Shown here one piece after another: positions 16,689 through 25,642 of a stretch of DNA of 64,000 nucleotides (position 1 is its first letter; every line of letters begins with the position of its first letter). The position numbers and the translations under genes were made by a program. The notes under the pieces were generated by a model, which searched no databases, was not told the origin of the DNA, and was given only the letters and a program-made list of their open reading frames with translations. Origin of the DNA: Psychrobacter urativorans (GTDB taxonomy: Bacteria > Pseudomonadota > Gammaproteobacteria > Pseudomonadales > Moraxellaceae); assembly GCF_904846695.1 (NCBI RefSeq), contig NZ_CAJHBR010000001.1, positions 248,001-312,000 of the forward strand, in the 5' to 3' direction.

Positions 16689-17828
16689 ATGAATTCAAAG
16701 CATCCCAACCTCCCACAATCGGCTACTCAAAATAATAGTGCTATTCAAGAGCCTGTTTTTTATCAAGTAAAAGGCTTCACCTTAGTAGAGTTAATGATTG
16801 CTCTAGTATTAGGTTTGTTAGTCTCTGCTGCGGCGTTACAACTATTTTATACCAGCTCAGCTAATAGCCGCCGTCAACAAGCCAGCTCTCAGATTCAAGA
16901 CAATGCTATTTTTGGTTTTTCTCAAATTCAGCAACATCTAAGACGTACTAACTACGGCGCCAAAGCCACGATTGCTTATGATGAGTTTTTTATGAATCAC
17001 TTGACGCCACAGGGAGGGGTTGTACTTACCACGCCTGTTGCTACTGGTATACCAGTCAGTTGGTTACAAGGTAATTTATCTGGCTTAGTATTGAATAATG
17101 CCGCTATTCCGGCAGCTTTATTAACTAGCAATGCGTCTGGCAATAGTATAAGTAACTTAAAAGGTACTACGGTTGCCAACAGTGATCAACTAACGATTCA
17201 ATATCGATCAGATAGACGGAATGCTTTTGACTGTGAGGGCGATACGATACCGGCAGGGTTTTATGTAATCGAGCGCTATTTTGTACGAATGGATAATACC
17301 GTCACGCCGGCCGCTCCGGGACTAGCCTGTGCCTCAGCTATCTATGACTATAATGAGACTGTTGCGGGTAGCGTAACAGGTATTGATATAGCCCGTTATA
17401 CGGCACCCGCTATACCGGCTGTAACTACCACACCAGCTGTGCCTGCTAAAGTGAGAAACAATAATTTAGCCGGAAATGGCACCATCATTATACCCAACGT
17501 TGATTATTTTAGAGCAACGCTTGGCATATCATCGAGTAGAGATTTTGCTACGGATCCTGAAAGTTTAGACATTGCTTATGTGGCTATTCCTGCAGCAGCG
17601 GATCTTGCGTCATTGCTTGATACTAGACGTATTGTCAGCTTACAGATTGGGGTGTTAGCGCGATCAGATAATCCAACAGCGAGTGCGCAAGCCAATAGTC
17701 AGTTGAGATTCACAATTTTAGATAAGGTAGATGCTGAGCTTAGTACGGCGGCTGCAGCTGGCCCAACATATTTACGCAATGTTTACCAAAGCACCATTTT
17801 ATTACGTAATGCTAGAGGAGGTTTATGA
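16689..17828 (+). CDS. pilW: Type IV pilus minor pilin PilW
   Basis: Minor pilin of the priming complex, 379 aa, a normal length for PilW. Seen: a leader of about 30 residues, the prepilin motif VKG|FTLVELMIALVLGLLVSAA, the PilW family segment QLFYTSSANSRRQQASSQIQ followed by FSQIQQHLRRTNYG, and a C-terminal SLQIGVLARSD stretch. A Pro/Ala-rich segment (TAPAIPAVTTTPAVPAKV) sits near residue 240 as a likely loop. It is separated from pilV by one base and overlaps pilX in ATGA. Confidence 0.92.
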   Translation: MNSKHPNLPQSATQNNSAIQEPVFYQVKGFTLVELMIALVLGLLVSAAALQLFYTSSANSRRQQASSQIQDNAIFGFSQIQQHLRRTNYGAKATIAYDEFFMNHLTPQGGVVLTTPVATGIPVSWLQGNLSGLVLNNAAIPAALLTSNASGNSISNLKGTTVANSDQLTIQYRSDRRNAFDCEGDTIPAGFYVIERYFVRMDNTVTPAAPGLACASAIYDYNETVAGSVTGIDIARYTAPAIPAVTTTPAVPAKVRNNNLAGNGTIIIPNVDYFRATLGISSSRDFATDPESLDIAYVAIPAAADLASLLDTRRIVSLQIGVLARSDNPTASAQANSQLRFTILDKVDAELSTAAAAGPTYLRNVYQSTILLRNARGGL

Positions 17829-18631
17829 TGAATCCTAAGGCTACAAACCCTCCTAAAGTATCAACGAGCTTAGATACTCAAGCTGGTGCAGTATTGATCG
17901 TGGTACTGCTAGTGTTGATTTTAATTACCATAGTAGGAGCAGTTGCCGTTAGACAAAGCACTACGGATCTTAAAGTGGCTACTGCTGATCAAGTGAATAA
18001 ACTATTGTTTCAGGCTAATGATGCGGCCTTGTTAAAAGTTGAAAAAGAAGATCGTATCTCAAGTGCTAATAACCGCGAAAAAAACGATACTTTAAAGGGT
18101 TATATATCCAGTAGCGAGCGCGAGGGTCATAAGATTAGTTTTTGTGTTAGACCGCGTAGTACTGAGCTATTTAATATCCTCAAGATTAGTGAGATGGATC
18201 AAAACAATGCCTTACTGACTAATAAAAATAATGGTTATTGCAACCCTAATGATAGCGATGATTATGTCAGTGAAGGTCGAGTCATTACCCAAATGACCTT
18301 TGTACGATCTGAAACCCAAGGTGTTTTTTCTGCAGAAGGATCTGGTACCTCGTCCGACAATGTTGAACCAGCAACTACAGGAGTAAATGCCGCTATTGGC
18401 TGTACTACCTTTGTAGGTTATGTCACCTCAGTCATACCAGCGCTATCTAGCGCGCCATTAGGTAGTCCCAGTAGTAATAATACTACCTCTATTTCTGGCT
18501 GTTTTAAACAGTTGCGTACCGGTAATAACACTGTAGATAGTTGTTTGGCTGCATTGAGCGTGCCGTATCAAACTCAGCAGCAGACTTATATCAATCAGCC
18601 TGTTGGGGTTAAGTGTGTCTCTGGAAGCTAA
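17825..18631 (+). CDS. pilX: Type IV pilus assembly protein PilX
   Basis: Minor pilin-like PilX, part of the tip priming complex with PilV, PilW and PilY1. Seen: the N-terminal PilX motif TQAGAVLIVVLLVLILITIV, which lacks Glu+5 as is usual for PilX, then GAVAVRQSTTDLKVA and an Ala/Lys-rich helix LLFQANDAALLKVEKED. The remainder is a Ser/Thr/Asn-rich globular part with scattered Cys. The start may be ATG 17825 or the adjacent ATG 17828; the first overlaps the pilW stop as ATGA. Confidence 0.88.
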   Translation: MMNPKATNPPKVSTSLDTQAGAVLIVVLLVLILITIVGAVAVRQSTTDLKVATADQVNKLLFQANDAALLKVEKEDRISSANNREKNDTLKGYISSSEREGHKISFCVRPRSTELFNILKISEMDQNNALLTNKNNGYCNPNDSDDYVSEGRVITQMTFVRSETQGVFSAEGSGTSSDNVEPATTGVNAAIGCTTFVGYVTSVIPALSSAPLGSPSSNNTTSISGCFKQLRTGNNTVDSCLAALSVPYQTQQQTYINQPVGVKCVSGS

Positions 18632-18728
18632 AAGGTTATTAAAGGCATCAGTTTCAGTATCTAGCGCAATGTTACCTCAGAGATAGCAAATTATTTATAA
18701 CAGCGATAAATATATATGGGCGATTATT

Positions 18729-21700
18729 ATGAAAGTCTCAGCAAAACTCAAAGATAACCCATCTCATCTTATTAGAAGAGGCTGGGGTATAAGACTACTA
18801 TCAACAGCAGTCTTAGGGTGTATGGCGAGCAGCGCTGGCCACACCTCCGATTTAGAGATATACCAAGGTGCGACTTTTGGTAATGCCACTATTATGATGA
18901 TGCTCGATAACTCAGGTAGTATGAATAATAATAGTATTGAAGCAGATTACCCACTGGTGAGTTTGCAAGATGCTATCAGGAACGAAACTATTGTTTCCTA
19001 CCTCTATGACGATGATGGAGTAATAACCAACGATAGCGTCAGTTATAGTGTGAGCTATAGGTATGATGCCAATTTAAAAAAATACTATAGTCGTATGGGA
19101 CGTCTAAAAAATGCACTGATACCTATGTTTGCTAACCCCAAAAGTAACGATGCTTTTGGTAGTAGTGCCGATCTGAGTAAATACAAAATAGGACTAGGTA
19201 ACTTTTATCTAGGTCATTTTGAGATTCAAGGAGGCCAAATACTGGCACCAGCTTTAAATTTGACTTTGCAACATCGAAAAAGATTAATTGAAGACATTAA
19301 GAACCTGCAGCCAAACATCAATGGAACCCCTACTGCTAACGCTTATGCTGAAGCAGGTGCTTATATGTTAGGGACCAATACCTTAACCAGCAGTCAGACC
19401 ACTCGTTATCTAGAGGTTGGCTATTCAGAACTTAGCAATGGTAAGTATGACCTATATAAATGTACTAAGAATCAAACCAGCTTTTCCACTCATAATAATT
19501 ATAAATATTATCCATGTAATAACGAAAGAAAAGTGCAAGATAACGCTAGTTCTCTAAATTTAGGACTGCTAAATAATTTTAATTCTGGCTTTACTAATCT
19601 CAAAACAACTCGCTATCTCAGAGCTATTACTAAAGATTGGAGTAAGAGTAATTCAAGGAAAACGCCGAGTGGTTTTGATTTGTCGGTCAATGATACTAAG
19701 GTTCAGCCAAATAAGTTGACCTACCGCTCACCTCTTAGTGGGGTGCCTGCCCAATGTGATGGTTATGGGGTATACTTTTTGACTGATGGTGAACCCAACA
19801 GAGCTTATGCAGAGACTATCACCTTGATGGAAGCTAGCTTAAGCGGTAGCGCACTGTCTATGGGGGCTTCTTGTGACTCGGGTTTAACTAATATAGGAAG
19901 TAGGCAAGGGGAGCAATCTGGTTGGCAATGTATGGGTGAGTATTCAAAAGCATTGAATAATAGCAATAATGCTAAAAATACTTCAGTTTTGACGGCGGCG
20001 GTAGGCTTTGGCCGAGTGTTTGAAGAGATTGTAGCGCAAGCAAAAATAACAAAATCTATCACTGTGTCTGATGGCACGATTGAGAGAGTACCCGTCTATG
20101 ATTGTGATAACCCTGCTATTACTAATCAAGACGCCAAGAACTTATGTAAGCTTGGCGAAAAAGGCTACGGTTACGGTGAGGGTGGATTTTATTATACGCA
20201 AGAGTCTTTAGAGATTGCCAATAGTGTCAGAAGCTTTATCGAAGATGTTAGTCAGACAGAGATTGAATCATTATCAGCAGGAACGATGTCGGTACCTCTT
20301 GATAGCTTAGGAGGTCTCACCTCACGTAAATTCGCTTATCTACCCATACTTGAGCCCGTTCCAAAGTCATCGTTATTATGGAAAGGTAATCTCAAGAAAT
20401 ATAAGGTTAAAGATACTACCTTATTTGGCGCAAATAATAGTTTTGTGTTTGCTAATAGTACGGGGTTATTCGCAAAAAATACTTATGACTTATGGAATAC
20501 TATCGTCGACGATACTCGCGCTGATACCCTAAAACCTGATTTGGCAAAGCCACAAGTTGGTGGTGCTTTTCAACAAATATTCGACAATGCTACTACGAAT
20601 GTGGGTAATAGGAACTTGTTCGTTGACGTTGGTAGTAGTCTCGTCAATCCACAAGTGGTTACTGATAATAAACCTGCAAATTTTGCTGCTTTGACCAGCT
20701 ACACTAATCCGCAAAAACTAACTTTGCTCAATTTTATGGGCTATAGCGAGCCTGCAACTACTACAGTAACTGATAATACTGCCTTAACCTCTACCCATGA
20801 TAAAGGGCTAAAAAACATGGGTGGTGTGTTGCATTCTATCCCGCAGCTGATCACCAAAAAAGTAGCCATTGACGCTATGGGTAGGTTCGATACTAGTAAC
20901 CGTAAAGATTACATTATTTATGGCTCTATGGATGGTGCCTTGCACATGCTCGATGATAGTACCGGTAAAGAGGCTTTTACTTTTGTACCGAAACAAATTC
21001 TCGATTTGCAGCCTAAAGCACTCAGTGGCAATGGTTCTGCTGCAGATGGCAGTTACCCTTATGGAGTCGATGCCCCTTGGCTCACTTATGCTTCTTATAC
21101 TACCAAAGCCACCACCACAGGTACTGGTGATACAGCAACAACGGTCAATACTTATGAAGCCGATCAAAGCTTTGCGTTAGGTGGTCTGCGCATGGGTGGC
21201 TCTATGTATTATGCTCTGGATGTCTCAGATGTTGACAGCCCTGAGATTATCTACGGGGTTGGCTCTAATTATGCCAATCAATTACAAAATAATAGTCTAA
21301 CTCTAGCTGGTACTAAAAATAACGTTACTGGCAGCAGCACAGCAGAACAAAAAGCTTTGGCCCGCATGGGTCAGTCATGGGGTAAGCCGAGCCTAGGTTA
21401 TGTAAAAAGTGGTGGTAAACGAGTGATGGTTAGCCTGTTACCTGGGGGTTACGATAGCTGTTATGAAGATCCAAATTTCAAATTAAATACTAGCTACCCG
21501 AATAACGCTCAATGTCATAATAAAGCAGCGGCCCAAGGTAATGGCGTTTATATGTTACAAGTGGGTGAAGCCAAAACTAAAACCAATAATGAGGAAACCA
21601 TAGACACCACCGTAAATAATGGCGCTTTACTTTGGTGGGCAAGCAATAGTGGCAGTAGTAGTAACAGTACTACTCGTTCTGCTTCTATGCAGTATTCAAA

Positions 21701-22769
21701 AGCCCCAGACCTTAAGCATAGTATTGTTACGCAGATCAGAGCTATGGATCGTAACTACGATGGTCTTATAGATCATATCTACTTCGCAGATTTAGGCGGT
21801 CAAGTTTGGCGCGCTGATATTAATAATAATGCCGACACTGATAACTTTAAGGTAGATAGAGTAGTCAAAGTGTTAGACGTTAGCGATCAAGTTGCGACTG
21901 GCGATGCACCACCACGTATTTATGAGCGTCCGCTGGTAACCTTTTATAATGGCAAGTATAGCTATGTAGATGCTGCTGGTATACCAGGCAGCGCTAATGG
22001 TGTACAAGCTATGGTGACAGTAGGAACAGGGGATCGCAGTAATCCGGTAACGGCAACCAGAAATATCCCCGATGCGCTATACAACATTATCGATAAGGAT
22101 GTTGCCCGTAGTGACTTATTTTATTATGGCACCGCTACAACGCCGACGATGAATTTACGTACACCTGTGAATAAGGTAGCAGGTATCAGCAATAGGAACG
22201 ATAAACTACAAAAGCTGACTTTTTCTGCCGCAGATATAGCTACCTCAGGTATTAAAGAAGGAATGCAGAGTGGTGCTATACAAGGCTGGTACATGCCATT
22301 CACAGCTTGGTTAAATGAGACGCCACAAACTACTGGACCCTACAAAATAAAAATGTTCAATGAGCCAGATGCATTAGCTGGGATATTAGTATCCTCTTCC
22401 TATAACCCTGACGAAGGGCAAGAAGTTCAGGCTTGTAGCGCTGGTGTCAAAGGTGAGACGCAACGCGAACGTACTTGCTTACCTTATGGTACTTGCTTAG
22501 ATGGTGCGGGTAACGGGATATTGACTGCACGCTCTACTTTTAATGCTGGTTCAGGAATTGTTGATAATATTATCAGTCAGTTCAATGATACTAGTACGTT
22601 TAGTAGCTTAGTTAACCGCTGTGAAGGTGATGATTGCCAGCCTAAAGTTATCTGCCCGAGTGGTGATTGCAAACCTGCACCGCCTACTTGTACAGGCCCT
22701 ACTTGCGGTCCTCTCGATGGTTTTAATACTGATAAACGTATCAACCCACTAAGCTGGATTGAGCATTGA
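18729..22769 (+). CDS. pilY1: PilY1/PilC-type pilus tip adhesin
   Basis: A large tip-associated protein (1346 aa) that promotes pilus extension and adhesion. Seen: a signal peptide-like N-terminus ending near residue 37, a von Willebrand A-type segment with the MIDAS signature MLDNSGSMNNN at about 56-66, and further VWA-like parts (YGVYFLTDGEPN). A C-terminal PilY1 beta-propeller includes KDYIIYGSMDGALHMLDDST, and a calcium-loop MDRNYDGLIDHIYFADLGG lies at about 1006, matching the DxNxDxxxD calcium site of P. aeruginosa PilY1. The C-terminus is Cys-rich (CEGDDCQPKVICPSGDCKP). It is preceded by a 97-bp gap after pilX and followed after one base by a pilE gene. Confidence 0.93.
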   Translation: MKVSAKLKDNPSHLIRRGWGIRLLSTAVLGCMASSAGHTSDLEIYQGATFGNATIMMMLDNSGSMNNNSIEADYPLVSLQDAIRNETIVSYLYDDDGVITNDSVSYSVSYRYDANLKKYYSRMGRLKNALIPMFANPKSNDAFGSSADLSKYKIGLGNFYLGHFEIQGGQILAPALNLTLQHRKRLIEDIKNLQPNINGTPTANAYAEAGAYMLGTNTLTSSQTTRYLEVGYSELSNGKYDLYKCTKNQTSFSTHNNYKYYPCNNERKVQDNASSLNLGLLNNFNSGFTNLKTTRYLRAITKDWSKSNSRKTPSGFDLSVNDTKVQPNKLTYRSPLSGVPAQCDGYGVYFLTDGEPNRAYAETITLMEASLSGSALSMGASCDSGLTNIGSRQGEQSGWQCMGEYSKALNNSNNAKNTSVLTAAVGFGRVFEEIVAQAKITKSITVSDGTIERVPVYDCDNPAITNQDAKNLCKLGEKGYGYGEGGFYYTQESLEIANSVRSFIEDVSQTEIESLSAGTMSVPLDSLGGLTSRKFAYLPILEPVPKSSLLWKGNLKKYKVKDTTLFGANNSFVFANSTGLFAKNTYDLWNTIVDDTRADTLKPDLAKPQVGGAFQQIFDNATTNVGNRNLFVDVGSSLVNPQVVTDNKPANFAALTSYTNPQKLTLLNFMGYSEPATTTVTDNTALTSTHDKGLKNMGGVLHSIPQLITKKVAIDAMGRFDTSNRKDYIIYGSMDGALHMLDDSTGKEAFTFVPKQILDLQPKALSGNGSAADGSYPYGVDAPWLTYASYTTKATTTGTGDTATTVNTYEADQSFALGGLRMGGSMYYALDVSDVDSPEIIYGVGSNYANQLQNNSLTLAGTKNNVTGSSTAEQKALARMGQSWGKPSLGYVKSGGKRVMVSLLPGGYDSCYEDPNFKLNTSYPNNAQCHNKAAAQGNGVYMLQVGEAKTKTNNEETIDTTVNNGALLWWASNSGSSSNSTTRSASMQYSKAPDLKHSIVTQIRAMDRNYDGLIDHIYFADLGGQVWRADINNNADTDNFKVDRVVKVLDVSDQVATGDAPPRIYERPLVTFYNGKYSYVDAAGIPGSANGVQAMVTVGTGDRSNPVTATRNIPDALYNIIDKDVARSDLFYYGTATTPTMNLRTPVNKVAGISNRNDKLQKLTFSAADIATSGIKEGMQSGAIQGWYMPFTAWLNETPQTTGPYKIKMFNEPDALAGILVSSSYNPDEGQEVQACSAGVKGETQRERTCLPYGTCLDGAGNGILTARSTFNAGSGIVDNIISQFNDTSTFSSLVNRCEGDDCQPKVICPSGDCKPAPPTCTGPTCGPLDGFNTDKRINPLSWIEH

Positions 22770-22770
22770 T

Positions 22771-23268
22771 ATGTCTAAATGGTTAAATGATAGAACCCTG
22801 CAACAATCAGGATTTACTCTTATAGAACTAATGGTCGTCGTGGCCATTATCGCAATTTTGGCGACTATCGCCATACCAAGCTATCGCGTGTATGTGATTC
22901 GCAATGCAGAGTCTGATGCGCAGCGCAAAATGCTAGCGCTAACCAATGAGCTTGAACAATGGCGAGCCAAGGCCCTGACTTATAAAGGCTTTAAGCCTGA
23001 TACTATTGCAGATAGTACAGGAGCTATTAACTGGCCCGCTACTAACCCAAGTTATATTATCCAACTAGGCCATGTCACTGGACCGGCGACATTTAGTACT
23101 TTACATCAAGGTAATGCGCGCGCTAATGACTGGGTGATAATGGCTACGCCTATCACTATGACTAGTGCAAGCAATTTTAAGATAACTAGCCAAGGGTTAC
23201 GCTGCGCTAATAAGTTGAGCTTTACTATTACTACTGCAGGTTGTGGAGCAGGAGCGACGACATGGTGA
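22771..23268 (+). CDS. pilE: PilE-type minor pilin, first copy
   Basis: A type IV minor pilin, 165 aa. Seen: a leader of 12-13 residues, [28 protein letters not shown], ending in TTAGCGAGATTW with a possible Cys pair (RCANKL and GCG). The ATG at 22771 comes one base after the pilY1 stop; an in-frame TTG at 22759 inside pilY1 is a less likely start. The stop overlaps the start of the next pilE gene by seven bases. Being last-but-one of the priming operon it fits PilE of Pseudomonas/Acinetobacter. Confidence 0.87.
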   Translation: MSKWLNDRTLQQSGFTLIELMVVVAIIAILATIAIPSYRVYVIRNAESDAQRKMLALTNELEQWRAKALTYKGFKPDTIADSTGAINWPATNPSYIIQLGHVTGPATFSTLHQGNARANDWVIMATPITMTSASNFKITSQGLRCANKLSFTITTAGCGAGATTW

Positions 23269-23750
23269 CATCATTACCAACAACCGCCTATAAAGCAGGC
23301 AGTAATAGTGAACCTAACGGCTTTACTCTTATAGAGCTGATGATAGTTGTTGCGGTTATAGGCGTACTTGCAACCATCGCTTATCCTAGCTATCAAGGTT
23401 ATGCACAGAGTACCAATCGTGCAGACATGATGAGCGAGATGCAACAAATCGCTCTGCGTATAGAGTCTAATAAAATCAACTATCGACGTTATGACAGAAT
23501 ACCGTTGGTTACTATCATGTCAACGGCACCTGCTGCTAATGGTAGTGTGCGCTTTCCGAGATCTGCTACAGCATTATATACGGTGACGGTCACTCCGAAT
23601 GATGCTACTACCCTGTCTAGCAGGGATTGGACGATAACGGCAGTCCCTATAGTCACTCAACGTATGGCTACTGACGGTACTCTAACTCTGGATAATGCTG
23701 GAGAAAAATGCCGAGGTTCTGTCTGTGGCCTGAGTGATGAGTGGCGTTAA
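23262..23750 (+). CDS. pilE: PilE-type minor pilin, second copy
   Basis: A second PilE-like minor pilin, 162 aa. Seen: [29 protein letters not shown], the PilE-typical tail of the first helix STNRADMMSEMQQIALRIES, and a C-terminal Cys pair in GEKCRGSVCGLSDEW. The ATG at 23262 overlaps the preceding stop (ATGGTGA) and has AGGAG about ten bases upstream. Sequence outside the N-terminal helix differs strongly from the first copy, so the two are probably non-redundant subunits rather than a recent duplication. Confidence 0.87.
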   Translation: MVTSLPTTAYKAGSNSEPNGFTLIELMIVVAVIGVLATIAYPSYQGYAQSTNRADMMSEMQQIALRIESNKINYRRYDRIPLVTIMSTAPAANGSVRFPRSATALYTVTVTPNDATTLSSRDWTITAVPIVTQRMATDGTLTLDNAGEKCRGSVCGLSDEWR

Positions 23751-24226
23751 AACTCTAGAGGTAGTCCTTATAGGTTATTCGATAACCATAAGACCGTATT
23801 GCCGAACATTGTCAGTATCAAGGTTTGTATTTAAGTAAAGCAAAGCTAAAATCTGACAAAAAGCGTCAGGTTTAGGTATCTTCTGCAATCGAATCACTTA
23901 AAAGTGACAAATTTTAGTAACAATATAGCAACATATAGTTTTAGCTAATACTTACTAGGGTTGACTTAATAATCTAAAAAAAGTGACTATCGCTAATGAA
24001 AGGTTATTTAAAGACTATAAGCTGTTATTTTTCCTCTATTAAACCATGAGCTAAGCCGTTAATAAGTAAGCCCCTAGATGTATTCTAGATAAAAAGAGTT
24101 GGCACACTACCTGCAATAATTATGATAAGACAGACAGTAGGCTCAATAGTTCACTAGGACTGTCATTCATTTTATAAAAGGTGGTAAGAACTTACTAGCC
24201 ATCCAATCATCTTAAAGGACATGCTT
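23751..24226. other. Intergenic region between pilE and pilA
   Basis: 476 bp with no gene. A weak hairpin CTGAC / GTCAG lies at about 23856-23872 without a T run. The sigma-54-like promoter of pilA sits at 24099-24116, and the AAAGGA ribosome site at 24215-24219. Confidence 0.6.
24099..24116 (+). promoter_or_regulatory. Sigma-54-like promoter of pilA
   Basis: TTGGCACACTACCTGCAA carries a perfect TTGGCAC -24 element with GG at 24101-24102 and GC at 24113-24114, exactly 10 bases apart. Transcription would start near 24126, about 100 nt before the pilin start. RpoN with PilS/PilR controls major pilin in Pseudomonas and Moraxella (family knowledge), so the match is expected in function. Confidence 0.8.
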
Positions 24227-24673
24227 ATGAACGCTCAAAAAGGTTTTACCTTAATCGAACTCATGATCGTTATTGCCATTATCGGTATCTTGGCTGCGAT
24301 CGCTATTCCACAGTATGGCAACTACACCTCACGCACTCGTGCAGCAGCTGCAGCTGCAGAGCTTGCTTCAGTCAAGTCAGCCGTTAACGAATGTATCGCT
24401 TTTACTGGTACTCTTGATGAGTGCGACTCTGGCGAAGAAGGTATTCCAGCTACTACTGATTTTACTGCCACTAGAAACGTTACTTTAGCACCTACGGTAA
24501 CTGACGGTGTCATCACAGCAACTACTGGTGCAACAGATGCTGCAGGTAATGATTTAACTTATGAGAATACGCCTACGCTTGCTGCTGATGCTGCAAATAT
24601 GATTTGGTTGCAGTCTGGTTCAGTTTGTAATGCTACTCGCGGCTTTAAGTCAGGTACTGGTGATTGCGCATAA
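24227..24673 (+). CDS. pilA: Type IV major pilin PilA, first copy
   Basis: Structural subunit of the type IV pilus, 148 aa. Seen: the short leader MNAQKG, the cleavage site before [20 protein letters not shown] with Glu+5, the alpha1 helix extending through [20 protein letters not shown], and two Cys pairs: [13 protein letters not shown] and the C-terminal disulfide loop [17 protein letters not shown] 24227 lies at the right distance from AAAGGA (24214-24219); the in-frame ATG at 24221 is too close. It has its own sigma-54-like promoter and is followed by a terminator, so it is expressed as a single gene. Confidence 0.93.
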   Translation: MNAQKGFTLIELMIVIAIIGILAAIAIPQYGNYTSRTRAAAAAAELASVKSAVNECIAFTGTLDECDSGEEGIPATTDFTATRNVTLAPTVTDGVITATTGATDAAGNDLTYENTPTLAADAANMIWLQSGSVCNATRGFKSGTGDCA

Positions 24674-24701
24674 TCTTATAACTTAGATGTCTTCAATTAA
24701 T

Positions 24702-24732
24702 AAAAAAGCCAAACATCATGTTTGGCCTTTTT
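24702..24732 (+). terminator. Terminator between the two major pilin genes
   Basis: The stem GCCAAACA / TGTTTGGC with loop TCA is preceded by an A6 run and followed by a T5 run, about 35 bp after the pilA stop. Confidence 0.85.
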
Positions 24733-24808
24733 GTATCTACTGAGCGAACATTAAAGAGTGACACAATATCCTCTATAACAAAGACTATAAGTGATTGTAG
24801 GAGACATA

Positions 24809-25258
24809 ATGAAAGCCACTACCCAAACAGGCTTTACTTTAATCGAGTTAATGGTTGTTATCGCAATTATCGGTATTCTAACGGCGATCGCTATGCCGCA
24901 TTACAGTAATTATACCTCACGTATTCGTGCTACAGCAGCAGCTGCAGAACTTGCTTCAATAAAATTAGCCGTCAATGAATGTATCGCTCTTACTAGTGTA
25001 ATTGTCGGTTGTAACGCTGGAACCAATGCTATCCCAACTATTGCTGCGTTTACTGTGACTGATAACGTTACGGCATTAACCTCTGTAGTGGATGGAGTGA
25101 TTACTGCGACTACTGGCGCAACGGACATTACAGGCACCGGTTTAATCTATATGAATACGCCGACTGTAGTCAACGCTTCTATTATGATCTGGACCAATAC
25201 TGGTACAACATGTAACTCTGCCCGCGGCTTTAAGTCAGGTACTGGTAATTGCTCATAA
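24809..25258 (+). CDS. Type IV pilin paralogue, second copy
   Basis: A second major-pilin-like protein of 149 aa. Seen: leader [29 protein letters not shown], then the same layout as the upstream pilin ([52 protein letters not shown]). The two proteins diverge mainly between residues 60 and 95. ATG 24809 has TAGGAG nine bases upstream; a GTG at 24791 is in frame but less likely. No sigma-54 element was found before it, and a terminator separates it from pilA, so its expression may be weaker or differently controlled. Confidence 0.9.
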   Translation: MKATTQTGFTLIELMVVIAIIGILTAIAMPHYSNYTSRIRATAAAAELASIKLAVNECIALTSVIVGCNAGTNAIPTIAAFTVTDNVTALTSVVDGVITATTGATDITGTGLIYMNTPTVVNASIMIWTNTGTTCNSARGFKSGTGNCS

Positions 25259-25642
25259 TCTGGTGTTTAGGTATCGTAATGTAAAGGCGGCACTTTATGT
25301 TTAGTTTTTCCTAAGCAGTAGGTTATAGCATCAGCAGTGTGAAATCATTGTATAAATACGGGTTGTAGGAAAGAGTCATTTTATGGGCATAAAAGATTAC
25401 TAGAAAAGTAATACATCTATAATAAGATTAAAACAACACTCTGCACTGGCTCTTATAGGCTATCACTTACTGTACTCGTTAGCCTTCAGAGGCTTTACTA
25501 ATCCTAGTTTTTGTTTGGTATCTCAACCCTGTTTATCGCGCTACTGGTATTTTACCAATAGTTCTAATTATGATCGCTCTAAAATTATCTTCAATAGTGT
25601 AAACTCAGTGTACCAATAATAGTCACGCTGGCGAGTGGTTGT
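25259..25642. other. Intergenic region after the pilin pair
   Basis: 384 bp, no gene, no strong terminator. A TATAAT hexamer lies near 25419 but without a convincing -35 at standard spacing. Confidence 0.4.
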
